Part shown: positions 45,135-57,984 of the stretch, piece after piece
Layout: each line of letters starts with the position of its first letter
Position numbering within the stretch: position 1 is the first letter of the stretch
The notes under the pieces: model-generated
Seen by the model: only the letters and a program-made list of their open reading frames with translations
The model's database searches: none
What the model was told of the DNA's origin: nothing
Made by a program: the position numbers and the translations under genes
From: Allium sativum
Taxonomy: Eukaryota > Streptophyta > Magnoliopsida > Asparagales > Amaryllidaceae
Assembly: GCA_030737875.1 (NCBI GenBank)
Contig: CM060912.1
Span: 202,691,231 to 202,755,230 of the forward strand
Direction of reading: 5' to 3'
DNA: 64,000 bases

Positions 45135-48100
45135 GCTAACCTTGTAAGACATATAAATTGAGTGAAACTAAATGGGATAGATTTATTTATTGTGAATAGT
45201 TTATACATTTTCTAGGATCTGTTGTCCTGGCCCTTTCCTTATTTTAACCTCTTAGGATAACATTAGGGGAAAGCGGGTCATCGAAGGTGGACACGTTCAT
45301 TTTCTTTCTCCTTTTCTCATGCTCGGTATTAGTGTGGCGACTTGGATTCAAGGTAGTAGCTATAGTCAATACTTATTATCTTGTCTTGTTTTTGTTATGA
45401 GTTTGTTTTATAATACTCAAATTATGCTCTTGCTCATTATTACAAGTACAAAATCACTATGATCCATGCTCAGATGGGTTTAGGTTTTTTATATTTTATT
45501 TTTTAAATCGAGCCCAGAACGGTGTGGATTATTACAATTATATAACAACCACATCAGCATAACCTTTCATTTTGACTACTTATTGAGGATTACCCAAGAC
45601 AATAAGAAGCAAAAACATAAAATATTGGGTTCGACAATAGTTTGTTGTGTGTGGTAAATAATTCTCAAAGCTATACTAGAAAATATCATATTAAACGGAT
45701 ATAAGGACCATACTTGACATGTCCCTATAACCAAGGCTTTATCATATTATAACAAAATATAATATGATACTCTAATAAAGGAATAAAGGATGTTGTAAAA
45801 GAACATGATGGAAGAATCTAATTAGTCCCTTTCATTAGCCCTATTTCTGGTCCTTACTTCAATAGTCTTATAGGTAATAGCCTACTTAAGAGAAAAATAA
45901 CAGTAGCCATAACATCCATTAGACAAAACCTACCTATCACCCTTTAAGTCTTGAACACATGGTATCCCATATGACCATAGGGTCTAATGGAAATCATGGT
46001 TCTAGTTGTACTCTCGTATCATATACTAACCCGATACATATCTTGGCCTTTGATAGCTTAACATTAGACCTTCGAAATTAGTTTAAGGTACAAAGCCTTT
46101 GAGCTAGCCCATGTGTGTCCTTATGCATATAATATATCAGTTTTGAGCATAACAAGAACACTTTGAGTTATCAATGACTCCTTAGTACTCTCAATCTTCA
46201 TAGCCTTTCTATAAGTTTATTCTAACTCGAGCCCAAACAATCAATCCAATCCATTATCCCACAGCCTCATTCCATCTTAGGATGCCTTCTTCGATCCTAC
46301 TCCTAATCTGAGCTTCCTACTGATGACTGATGAGTTCTAAATTTATCATGTTATAACTTATTAATGAGCCACCATCGTCAGCATGTTCATTTGTAATTCC
46401 AACACTTTCCCTGTTAGTTACAACACGATTGGTATAGCCAATATTAGTTAATATTAGTCTAATTTTAAGATTCAGTACTAACTCATGTACTTAACAATGT
46501 TCGCTCCACTATTTCATATACAATCTGGTGTATCCATTCCTGATGCTAATGACCTTGATTCATCAACTGCGGCCTTTTGTTATTCTATTCTAAGCATTAT
46601 TGTTCAATCCATTGTGTACGACTTGTATGCTCTTTAATACTTGGCATATCCATCAACCTAAAGCCATTGAAAGCATGTAGAAATCCATCATTACTGCACT
46701 AGGCATCAAAGTCGCTCGAGTCATATACATGAGTTGGTTCCGATTCATCCTAATGGCTCGGTATAGACTCTGATACTTAGTGTAGATTCATGTGCGAGCT
46801 ATTCAACAGCCTTTTGCCTTGCTTTAGACCATATCCTTTAAGTTTTGTGCAATTTTAATGGAATTTTCTTCTGATATGCCCCCAATCTTCAATCTAAGTC
46901 CTAAAACACAACAACACAAACAAACAAATCATGCATAACATCTAATTTAAGCATACAGCGATTTAATTAATGCAACCCATATAATATCATCAAATTTCAT
47001 ACATAGAGAATTCAATTCAATGATCAACCATTTTAAGCATAGGTCTATCCTAGAACACAGTCGAACACATATGATACTAGATATAACTGTTAGGTTAACT
47101 AAGAATTTAAATTTGTAATTATATGAAGACCTACTCAAATTAGGTTTAACTTGATATTTCTAACATGAAATAACTTAACACTATCATATAGTCAATCATA
47201 GGCAAGTCAGAGATCATAACCACCCACAAAATCGACGAATTCTTATAGATCTAGTTTAGATCCATAAAATCAACTAAAAATTGACATGAGTGTGGCCAAA
47301 ATGATGAGATCTAGCTTATAGATGAAAGCTTGGCCTTTATTTTGAAGTTAGAGACAATCCAGGATAAAATATAGTGAGAATTGCTTGAATAACGAACAAT
47401 TAAAGTAGGTTTAAGGTTTAAAGCTGATCTGAAATGATATGGAAATTTTTAAATAATTCCTCTCAGTTCATATTTATCGGTGAGATTTTTCAACCAATGG
47501 ATTTTCTAATTCATCCCACTAATCTCACTCTAATTCCAACTAATAATATTTGAAACTCAAAACTACCATGACTTCGTAACCACTTTTCCGATGTTCCTTG
47601 TTACCTATTCGTGGAATGGAAAACCACCATCACAAAGCAAGAAAATAGGTTAAATCATAACTTGGATCTTATCAAAAGTTATAGTCGGACTAAACTTTTT
47701 AAGGGTAAAATCATCACATAAAATTTGGCTAAAAAATAAAATAAAATTTTATAAACATTCCTAAGAAACATATCCCTTAATATTAGGGTTATACTACCTA
47801 AAGTGAACTAACATAATTATTTTATGATCCACTGGTATATAAAGTACAAGTCGTTGTAACTAGTCCAATTAACGATCAACTATTTTCATCCAACATCTAT
47901 TCCACTCCCTATATATACACCCATAAATGCACGCACATAGTTTAAATACTCTCCAATTTCAACCCTTATAATTGTGTAACAACTACAATATCTAACTTTA
48001 CGTATGTTCCTTAATCTTGTTGGATTCTTGATTCCTCATTCACCGGACTCCTATTCATTTGGAAATTGTTTTACAAGCATGCCCTATGTTCTTTCCTTTC

Positions 48101-48700
48101 ATTCCATCTCCACCAGAATCCAAGTTTCGATTATATGTTTAATTTTTCATCTTTCTCTATATAAATTGACTGAGATAAAAAAGTCTTACCATGTCTTTAT
48201 TTTATGATGCATTTTTATTTTCATTCTCCTCAATAAAAAGGCTACTTTTAATATATCTCTTATCATGTATATAAGATATAAAATATTTACTTTATATTTT
48301 TTTTAAGAGTTGGTCATTATTTATTTTGTTTGTTTAGATATTTGATTTATAATTAGACAAGTCCCAATGGCAAGTAGTATGTATGTGTATATGAATAGTA
48401 CAACCCATACCTATTTCAAAAATTCAAGAATATATATATATATATTTATGTATATGTATATGTATATACATGCATTAGAAAACACATGATTTGCAAAAGC
48501 AAATAAACACAAAAATGGTATGCATGAAGATGAACTTTTGAACATAAAATAATCAATAAGATGAAGATTTATTTCATTGTTAGATGATTCTTATTATATA
48601 AGCTTATATTAGCTCAAAAAATCTATAAAATAATTTTTCAAAATATGTGTCAAATAACACAAAAAGAAATAACTAATGAAAAAAACATCAGGTTTGTCCT
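45135..48700. other. Old unclassified intergenic sequence
   Basis: AT-rich, no recognisable coding sequence. It continues 17632 across element B. 47150-47600 has a composition like the transcribed leader of the minus-strand LTRs and may be an eroded LTR. A TA-rich microsatellite lies at 48430-48475. The 3' end of the Helitron relic should fall in the last few hundred bases, but I could not identify a CTRR terminus. Confidence 0.4.
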
Positions 48701-48754
48701 CTTGAAGGTATCATCACAACTTGTACGCAACAATTTTTGCATAGGTTTTGAATT

Positions 48755-49800
48755 GTCCTTAAGTTCCACTATTTTTTACCAGAACTTTATTATTTTTCAC
48801 TGAAACTCCTTTTGATAATGTAACACAAAGTTGACTATGGCATAATATTTGTTAGTGTAAGTAAATTCTTATATTTGGAATTGTTTTCCCTTGAACTTTG
48901 TTACTAGTTAAAGCATGATTTAATCCTAGGGGGAACAATTTTCATAATCAAGTAGATGGTAAACTTACATCTCAAAGATCTTCGTATGTATTCTTGGTAA
49001 GATAATCCTAATTCCAATAAAGTCATACATGAAAATTTCCACATTCATGGTGTTTCTATGAATTTCATGACATATAAATCGCATACTATTGCATAACCCA
49101 TTTTTTGGATTGAGTTTCTTTAGTAGCCTAATTGATGAACCTTTCTTCAAGATCAATGTATGTAGGGATAATCCATATAAGTTTATTTAATTTATGTAAT
49201 TAAGAAGTGTTGATTTCTCATATTACCTTCCACAACATTGAAAGATAGTATAAACACGATGATTACCAAGAAAAATTATAACTTAATCAATTAACATATC
49301 TAAATTTTCATCGATTATGGTTATTAAAGCCCTTATGATCATATAATAAGTTTAGAGAAGTCAATTTATGAGCGTAGTTATTGATTTTTCATCTTTCTTT
49401 ATTGTAATCATTTCCCTTGTGATTCTTAAAATGTTCCCCATATATGTGGCTCACTTGCATCACCAACGCATTGTATGAAAACTGTATAAACTTGATTTTT
49501 TTTGTCCTCGTGTATATAGAAGTGAGATGGATTACTTTTACATGTTTTCATCACGATGGTTTAACCATGCATGCACCAGTTACTTTTTACATTGTATCTT
49601 TTTTATACAACTTGTAGAACTTTTTTAAAATCATCCCTTCTAATGATTATAGTTTTACCTCCAAATGACATGTCATTTCTTAATATCTCTTTTAAAATTT
49701 TATTTAGTGGTTCAAAAGCACGTATGTGGCTCATTGCTACTTCATCCTAAATAAGAACAATCATTAATCTTACAAGCCAACTACTTCAAACTGCCTAAAT
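48755..49800 (-). pseudogene. Helitron helicase (PIF1-type) relic
   Basis: Read on the minus strand from 49770 downward, motifs follow in the right order. LIxDEVAMSHIRAFEPL then FGGKTIIIRR corresponds to Walker B DEAPM..GGKT..GGDFRQ. Next is GLSLHTLILKKGSSIRLLKK then NPKNGLCNSMRF (49156 down), then VQGKTIPNIRIYL, and QLCVTLSKGVSVKN then KVLVKN (48833 down). These are helicase motifs V-VI of plant Helitron RepHel proteins. There are many stops and frameshifts, and a tryptophan before DE has become TAG. The Rep nuclease domain and Walker A are missing, cut off by LTR H at 50086. Confidence 0.88.
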
Positions 49801-50085
49801 ATCATGTACATTGATTTGGAAGTTGGATTGATTGGATTTTCAAATCATGAATTTGTTATTCGATGACCTTATAAGATTGTTGAATACTAAATTTTCTTAG
49901 AGAAGAGAGAATTTGGTGAATAATTAGTTTATATTGCTTATTTCCTTAGTCATAATTAAATTAACTGTTGCTTGATTCCTAAATTACAGTTCTACTAGTT
50001 ATTGCTTATTTTCTAAGTTACTTTTGCCTAATTATGCACTAATTACAACTACGTACCAAGTATATATGGAAGATATATAATAGAC

Positions 50086-52676
50086 TGTAACACCTCGAAT
50101 TTTTATATTTATTCATTAATATGTTAATAATAACCGAAAAACAATAAAAATGGACATTAATTAAATATTGGAATTTGGCCACGAAAGTTATAAAATTGAT
50201 TTTATAGCTATTTTCTAATGGATTTTCATACATATTGTCTTCTGATCGGAGTGCAAAGAGAGAAGTTATGACCATTTGAGCTTTGGCATAAAAAATAATT
50301 ATGTATAAATTTGGTAATTTAATTAATTAAGAATGATTGTTTGTTAATAAATATTAACACTCAAATTAAAGTGCAACAAATGAAGTCAAGTAATGAAAGT
50401 AATTAGAATGTAACATATGGAGTCAATCAATTAAGATAATTAATTTGTGATATATGCAATTAATTAATAGAGGAATTTAATTAATTATTAACATTCTAAA
50501 TTCAAACCAGAAGATATTTGCACAGTTAGCAACTAGCCGGCAAAATATATTTGATAACAAGGAAGATTTACCGGAATAGTGGATAAGAATTGGAATTGAA
50601 CTAATTAAAATAATTTACGGATATACATGCATAAATATAAGTCGAAAGAAAGGAAAGGAAAAATAAGCATAAAGGTCGGTCATGGTCATTGGTAGTCGAT
50701 CATTGAGAGGGACAGTTGAACCTCATGAAGTTAAAGCACTTGTTTAATTTATAGTCCCATATGAACCAGACCGATAGAATTTCATCAAACTGTTTGCATG
50801 ATATAAACCTTTATAAATGAACTTGTAGGACTTCAATTTAAACATGTTTTTATCTAATTTGGAAGCTCTGCTATTTTTCTTCTTTTTCGGAAGTTTTGAA
50901 TAAAAAAAGTTAGATCTAGGGTTCTCAAATTCAATTTGGAAGAGCATACGATAGAGGACTAGGAATTGCTTTGGATTAGAAAGCTATATCAAAAAAGTAA
51001 GTCTCTAGGTTTGGTTTTAATTCATTAATTTGAATCCAATTCTCCTTTTTTTCTAAATCTAATCTAGTAGATTAGTGTAAATAACATTTGATAAATTAAA
51101 GAGACAGATTTGAAAGAAAAAACCATAAATAATAGGTTCGGATCTATATTGAATTCAACGAATTTAGAAAATTTCAGGTGAGTGGTTAAATTATATACCT
51201 TTATATAATGGCATAATATATAGTTGTAACGTTTATTCCATTATGGATAATTTAAGAATTGCAATTAATTTGGTAAATTCTATAAATGAGAAGTATGATA
51301 TGAATTGGAATTGTAGTTAATAAAAGTTGCCTATAAAAATAAATGTAAGTCATTCGCATTATTTGTTTACCTAACTTACTTAGCGATGAATCAAAAATAA
51401 ATGGAAAAGCATTATTTTTAAATCCAAGAAATGAAACAAACTTATTTCATGCTTTGTAATTTGACAAATATTTTAATTCATTGGAAGGAATGTTTCGATA
51501 AGTGGATTTCCATAATTTATTTCGTTCAAAACATCATAAATTGTAATGTGTAGAATTACAAGAATGTCATCTCTAAAAGAAAGAGATGTACAAAATAAGA
51601 ACAAGTATATACTCTCTATTTCAACAAATAGAAAGAGGGTTTTTTATAATTGCAAATTTCGTGCAAAGTTTCTCTTTTTAGGTAAAGTATGGAAATATGC
51701 TTTGCAACAATCAAGGTTAAAACCAAGTTCCAATCCGTTAAAATTTGCTAGGTACTACGAATGAAATAGAAAAAAATGTGTAAATTAAAAATGTAAGTGG
51801 GGTTAGGAAATAAGCGTAAAAGTAAAAATAGTAAGTATTGACAAATTAAAAGAATAGTACAAAAAGGAAGAAAATGGAATTAAAATGGAAAATTCTGACA
51901 TATGAGTAATCAATGAAGTAGAAATGGAAGATGAAATCGGGTGTGATGTAAATAAATGCATAAGAATATAAATGTAGACTAAGGGTCCAATAAAATATTA
52001 AGGGGTAAAATGAAATGGTTAGATAAAGGAATAAATATACATAAAAGAAGAATCTGTTCATTTTCAAAAAAGAAGAAATTGTATATGTTGCGTTGAACAT
52101 GCATTAAAAAACTATTTAATTAAACCTATGGGCAAAGGGTGTTGTCCACTATAGATAATATGGGAAAACTGCGAATAATCCGTTCTAATAATGATATGAT
52201 AAATATCGTCAATGCATGAAATAATGACTAAGAATGAGAAGGCTCATCCAAGAGACGGCATGATAAATATCATCAACGCAGGAAATAAGTGGCCAAAAAT
52301 GAGAATTGGGAATGGTCCGTCCTAACAGCTGTATGATATATTCCATTGGTGCATAAAATAAGTGGCTATGAAAGAGTAACAAAGGTGTTTGGTCTAGAAA
52401 AGGTTCGTGGATAACATCATATTAGGAAATAAGAGACAACAATGAGTAGCATGTTCTAGCGATATTTTGAAGTAAATACCAAAGTAGGAACAAAAGGGTG
52501 CTGGTGGTGAGGACTGTTATACATGTATATTTATGTACATATACCTAATCGTAGGACTCGTAGGAAATGCGATCATGTGGAGAAGTATATCCCAGGATAT
52601 TTTCTACAATGAATCTAGAAAAGGTTCGGTCCATCGGTTGTTTGTATATGTTTTAGGTTATCAAGAGTACTGCCTT
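50086..52676 (+). mobile_element. Element H: probable gypsy LTR, plus orientation
   Basis: Starts TGTAACACCTCG. It shares with the minus-strand LTRs the U3 block gatcggagtg..agaagttatgacc (50244-50273; in A, B and F the equivalent reads aatcggagtccgtatgaag on their sense strand). No polypurine tract or primer site adjoins it. The right end is uncertain because the sequence runs into element I, sharing TGTAACA. It contains no coding region. It would have inserted into the Helitron relic. Confidence 0.6.
52165..52440. repeat. Degenerate tandem repeat of about 90 bp in H
   Basis: Three to four units built on atgataaatatcgtcaatgc and gaaataa(gtgg), alternating with ccgtcctaa-type segments. Positionally it resembles the leader repeats of the other LTRs. 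Confidence 0.6.
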
Positions 52677-52897
52677 TGTAACATCCAGCTTTTTCTTACC
52701 ATTTAAGTTGATAATAAAACTAACTCAAATCGTTCGAAAAAGCAGATTGTTTTAACTACAAGGTTTAATAATATAAAATCATAGAACAAAAACGGATTAT
52801 AGATACAAAATAATAGAATAACTTGCAGCGGAATAAATAACTTAGTAGTTCATGAAGCAACTAATTACAAATCTCCAATAAAATACATATTATTAAA
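52677..52897 (-). mobile_element. Element I: truncated U5 end of a gypsy LTR
   Basis: TGTAACATCC followed by a terminal hairpin GCTTTTTC (52688-52695)/GAAAAAGC (52736-52743), and the gcagcgga motif at 52827 found about 130-150 bp inside every LTR of this group. It stops at the CACTA end at 52898. Confidence 0.65.
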
Positions 52898-53300
52898 CAC
52901 TACACCAAAATGTGGATTTAGCTTCTCCCTGTCACATATGGCTATTAGCCGTATTAAACATGATACAATTATTAGTCGTATTTAAATGTTTGGGTACGGC
53001 TATCAACACTATCATATGTGATACGAGCTTTAGCCGTATCCAATTCCGTGCCTATTTTTCACTGTATCCAGTTCCCCTTCGAGTAATAGGCTTTCCCTCT
53101 CATTTGGGCATGAATTATAGCCATATCAAATCAGATAGGGGTAAAAGCCTTATCTTATTGTGTACAAGCAAAATTCACGCTCACCCTATTCGTTTCCCCC
53201 GCAATTTATCTATTATTTCCCGTAAAACATTTTCCCTGAAAACCCTTATATGAAAATCTATGTATCCCCCAAAAACCCTAGCTAATCAGACCCGATAATC
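52898..53300. mobile_element. CACTA-type left terminus with subterminal repeats
   Basis: CACTACACCAAAATG at 52898, followed by repeated TTAGCCGTAT/ATACGGCTA motifs in both orientations (52938, 52974, 53015, 53031 and decayed copies to about 53130). This is a different CACTA family from the one at 6619. No matching right end (cattttggtgtagtg) was found in the window, and no transposase. Confidence 0.7.
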
Positions 53301-53301
53301 A

Positions 53302-53381
53302 TGAGAATTCCATCATTGTCAGATCTGAGTCCCTCCACCACATCTACTTTGGTTTTTGACTCTCAGCTTCTGTTAAAGAGG
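53302..53381 (+). pseudogene. Possible captured first exon
   Basis: ATG at 53302 opens MRIPSLSDLSPSTTSTLVFD and runs to a consensus donor (aagag/gtatat) near 53381, preceded by a C-rich leader (ccccaaaaaccctag). It looks like a plant first exon but I do not recognise the protein. It lies inside the CACTA terminus, so transposon capture is possible. It could equally be chance. Confidence 0.25.
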
Positions 53382-54206
53382 TATATTTGATATCTTCCAA
53401 GTGAATTAGTATATCATGTTATGAAAAAAGAGAAAACTTGTTGTTTTATTGATTAACATAGAAATATGTTTATTTATGCTCTTATATCTTTTGTAAATAA
53501 ATAAATATTACTTTGGGTATTTTTTCATGTGTTTTCATGGGTTCAATAAATGTATCCTTCATTCAATTAAAGACCAATTACTAAGATAAAAAGCAACTTT
53601 CCCATATCAACAAGTTTTCAATCACAAAGGAAGTTGTAGCACACTAGTAAATGCCTAGAAATTTGGATAGAGTGACCTGAGTTCAAGCCCTCTTTTTGCT
53701 GAAGAAAGGAAAATTCACACTGCCTCCTTTGCTCTGAAGAATATATGGACTAGTGTTATATATTATATATATATATATTCATATGTATGTATATAATATA
53801 TGCACTAATAAAGATTTGACGAGTTTGGCATATTCCTCTCGAAGAAATCAAATAGAAATCTTTCATATTTAATTTCCATAGAGGACAAGATTTGATGGGA
53901 TCATTGCCAAGCGGAAGCCCAATCAGTTGCCACATATCAAAGAGGGAGATCTCCAAGGAATATCTCATCCAATCATATCTTTTTGCTTTATAAAAAAATA
54001 TTTTTATAGATTTTTCTTAGGCCCAATATCCACCTAGAAAGGAGGTTACATCCCTTATAAATACCGATGTAATCCTATTGTAAACTTTTATCCGTGAATT
54101 GATAGTTTTCTTTTCTATACTAGGCTTGAATCTAGAAAAATTGTGTCATCTATTCAATTAGATTTGGTATAGCATAGTTTTCTATTTCATTTATTTTCTC
54201 ATTAGT
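53382..54206. other. Unclassified AT-rich sequence
   Basis: No coding region. 54010-54180 has a TATA-like ttataaatacc and a later ttggtatagcatag that faintly resembles a primer-binding site, so a decayed Copia LTR is possible. A TA-rich run lies at 53756-53780. Confidence 0.3.
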
Positions 54207-54988
54207 TGTAACACTCCACCTCCGTTAAGGCCATTCTCAAAGGGAATGCCTTAACTTCGGTGGAGCGTTTTAAGGTACAAGATACTAATAAATTACAAGA
54301 CAGAAAATTTATGCAGCGGAAAAAGATCAATATTATTTCATAAATACTTGTTCAACACAACAATTCAACAACTATTTTAACCTTCCAAATTATTACAACT
54401 TTTCATCTATCTTGAAAACATAAAGAAGCAATACTGAAAATAAAATGACATAAATCCCCAATGAGTGCTTAACCATAGCCATAGCTCAAAAAGGAAAGTC
54501 CAAGCTCCTCCCTGCAAACCTGGGGGGGGGGGGGGACGGAAGAAAAGAAGCGAAAGGAAAATGGGTCAGACATAAGTCTGGTAAGCCCAGTTATTTAATA
54601 GCATGTAAACAAGTAAAAGACTATGACATGAATAAACTGAACTTAGAATGATACCACAAGGATAGGGTAGTCCTAAAACGAGGTAAAGTAAGATTTAACT
54701 AGATTTAGCTATTGCACCCACTTTTACTTCTCTGCACCCACTAAGAGTTGTTTAACTAGCAATGTATGTTCATGATAAAGTGATCCCATTCATGTATTGA
54801 TCGGCTCCTACTCACATTCACGTATTCCCAGTGTCATGCGGCCCCACGTGATTTTTAAGTACTTGTGCGGGTTCCAGTATAGGGTGTATCAAGTCCTATA
54901 ATGGCAACCCTGACACGATCCAAAGATGCACAAGTGTACGCCTGGTACCCAGTGCCTGCTTTTTCCACTCCGGAGCCCGTGCACGCCT
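54207..54988 (-). mobile_element. Element C: truncated gypsy LTR (U5 side)
   Basis: Starts TGTAACACTCC, with a strong terminal hairpin: CTCCA..CCG..TTAAGGC (54214-54231) with GCCTTAA..CGG..TGGAG (54248-54265). Then gcagcgga (54315), a G run, and the GATCGGCTCC module (54799-54930). It resembles element B but is distinct in sequence. It is cut at 54988 by insertion of element D; acgcc should be the duplication. Confidence 0.85.
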
Positions 54989-55889
54989 GTAACAACCCGT
55001 AAAATGCGAGCCAGTTTGAAATTTTTATTTTGGCAATTTTAGCGAATTTTGATTATTTAAAATAGATTATTTTAAATAATATCGACAAGAAATTTATTTT
55101 GAATGGAATTCGACGTATATATTATATACGTCATCGTTAGAATATAAATAATTATATATATAATTATAATAGAATTGAAAATGGCGCGGTAGTTCGATAA
55201 TTCGATTTCAAACTTCAATTGAATGTACCGGGTGCAAAACAATCCGGATTTTAGTGAAACCAAAAATAATGGAATCTAATAGTGAATATCTTTCCAACGA
55301 ATCCGAAAAATCAAAAGTTCGTAGCGGGAATCAAAAGATATGTCCAGTTGAAAATTCTGAATAGTCGCTATGGAATTCAGACCCTTAAAAATGGACATTT
55401 TGCAAATGACCTCGGATTTAGACGAAACCACTTTTGTTGGGTCCGTGATGTTAAGTTATTGCTAGATTCCAAATTTCATAATTTTTCGAATCAATATGTG
55501 AGCGTGGCAAAGGAAAACGCGTTTGACCAGTTTCAGTTGATTTTAATCGACTGGAAATTGGCCATTTTTCAAACAGTCTCAGAATTCGACGAAACTAGTT
55601 TTGTTAGGACCGTATCGTCAATACGAAGCTAGAAAATATTTTTCTGGAATTTTTCTAGTTAGTATGTGACCCCGATAATTTGAAATGTACGTTTAAAATT
55701 CAATATAGTGATTTAAATGTAAATTCAATGGAAACTGATTGTAACTATCGAATCAGCTTGCGATACATATCCCATTGTGTTCGGAATGGGGGTAATACGC
55801 TAAAGACGACAGGCGGTGGACCTCGTTTCGAGTTCGTTTGTAAAAGTCAACCTTTTAAATTAATTAAATAAATAAAATAAATAAAATAA

Positions 55890-56180
55890 AAATAAATATC
55901 TCCTCCTTCAACCGTTCAGGCCCCCCCTTTTCTTTTTCATTCGATTCAGTTTTAAAAAAAAAAATATAAAAAAAAAAAGAGGAAGAAGAAATCGCGCCGC
56001 CGCCTGGAGCTTCCCGCCGTCGTCGGGGAGGCGCCCCCCTCAGCCATCGCGCCGCTGCCTGATGCGAGCCCCTGAAGCCCGACGAACCCACAAAACCGAT
56101 GCGCCCTAGCCACCCGATACCCTAGCCCCGCCCCGTTCAGCAACCCCGCGACCACTCGACAGCGCACCCCCCCTGTAAGT
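55890..56180 (+). promoter_or_regulatory. Putative promoter, GC-rich leader and splice donor of D
   Basis: A TATA-like run of ataaa/taaat is followed about 30 bp later by pyrimidine-rich tttcttttt, then a GC-rich block (cgccgccgcc, cgccgtcgtcgg) that ends in a consensus donor ccctgtaagt (about 56172). The layout is that of a transcription start and first exon. Repeated identically in LTR 2 (63453-63743). Minus-strand open frames here are not credible genes. Confidence 0.4.
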
Positions 56181-56219
56181 TTTTTTTATTTATTTTATTT
56201 TAATTAAAAACAAAAATGT

Positions 56220-56760
56220 AAAACTGATTTTGATTTAAAAATGTAAAACTGATTTTGATTTAAAAATGTAAACCTGATTTTGTTTTAAAAATGAAAAAAC
56301 TGATTTTTAAGAATTATAAAAACTGAATTTTTAAGAATTATAAAAACTTTATTTTTATAAAGGCGAAAACTTTATTTTTATAAAGGCGAAAACTTTATTT
56401 TTATAAAGGCGAAAACTTTATTTTTATAAAGGCGAAATCTTTAAAATAGAAAAGGCGAAATTTTTATTAAGTAAAAGATGTAAGATATGATTTTTATATT
56501 TTTAAAAGCAATAAAAATATAATCTTTATATTGAAAATAGAATTTTTATATATTGAAAATATAATCTTTATATTGAAAATAGAATTTTTATATATTGAAC
56601 TTCGATAGAAAAATGGAATTTTTATATATTGAACTTCGATAGAAAAATAGAATTTTTATATATTGAACATCGAAATAAAAATAGAATTTTTATATATCGA
56701 ACTTCGAAGTAAAAATATGATTTTTATATATGGAATAGCGAAGTAAAAATTCGATTTTTG
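56220..56760. repeat. AT-rich tandem repeat field of D LTR
   Basis: Successive short arrays: about 23-bp units (aaaatgtaaaactgatttt), about 24-bp units (aaaggcgaaaactttattttt, four copies), then about 40-bp units on atatattgaacttcgatag. Repeated at 63789 onward in LTR 2. Confidence 0.85.
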
Positions 56761-57984
56761 CATATGTAGAGAATACGGGCAACGAAGATGACAATGGGCG
56801 AGAATGGCGATGATTTCTGTTAAAGAAGATTCAAGATGTTTGGATAGCTATCGGTGAGAATTTCTCACCTTTCAATTTAATTTTTCTAGTTATATATATA
56901 TATATATATACTAGGATGCAGACGGTGCTTATTAGAAGCACCCGACACCCGTCCACAGACCATGGACTTGTTTGATTGGTTGTGTAGTTGATTAGATTAT
57001 TTGATTTGGATTGGATTGTTTTGGTGAAATTGAAATTGATATGATTGATATGTGAATGGCGTGGGCCTTCACTAGACCGGGGATAAGGCTAGGCCTTGTC
57101 CCGTTTCTAGTATCGTGCCGTTATGCCGCCGAAATTTTCTAAAATGTGTTAGAAAAATAAAAATATCATTTTATTTAAAGAATGAACTTAATAGAAATTC
57201 ATATGTTGGAATAAAATGTTTTATCGTTAAAAATATAATTTTTAACGTGAATGTGAATAAATAAATATTCATTTACAAACCAGACGGTTTGTTTATGTAC
57301 ACCTATTTGAATGACATTGATTGGGACGATAAATTTTACACATCGCCCAACTGCACGAATAAAATATTTGTTTGATTGTTTGAAACCCCACACGGGTGTT
57401 GGGATGAAACTTGAAGTTCACTCATCCTGATTGATTAAATGTGTCGATCGATTGATTGACAGGCTGTTATAAGCGTTGAATATCTATATTTGATGCTTAT
57501 ACAGTGTAGTGCACTTTGGTTGATGGTTGATTATTTTTCAATGTAATTATATACATGTGTTGTATGAAAAATCCATATAATTAACTTTATATGGTAATTG
57601 ATTGGGCCTCATTTCAATTTGAAAAATAAAGAATATTATAAAATAAAAGTTCATGTGTTGACAGTACTCATTCATTGAGATTGGTCATGTGTTGAACGAA
57701 ATATTTTAGTAATAAAATTTACATCTTTATCGATATAAAATAAAAGTTCATGTGTTGACAGTACTCATTCATTGAGATTGGTCATGTGTTGAACGAAATA
57801 TTTTGATAATAACAACTATTTTGAAAAAGAAATATTTGAAATAGAATATTTGAAAATAGAAATTTATGAAGCCGTGTTGATTAGATAGACGCCATTTTGA
57901 CGTGAACGATATTTATATCGATTTTATTCATCTTAAAAATGAATATTGAAAAGTGATTTCGAAATCGAATATTTTGAATTGAAT

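Noticed and set aside
53636..53700. tRNA-like A and B box (tagcacactagt, gagttcaagcc) suggesting a SINE
   Set aside because: The A box is poor, and no poly-A tail or target duplication was found.
53750..53760. ctagtg as the right end of the CACTA element starting at 52898
   Set aside because: Only the last five bases match; the expected complement of CACTACACCAAAATG is absent and no subterminal repeats precede it.
55864..56167. Minus-strand frames in the GC-rich island of D (Arg/Ala/Gly-rich)
   Set aside because: They run antisense to the element, are composition driven, and end in low-complexity Phe/Ile stretches. Also repeated in LTR 2.
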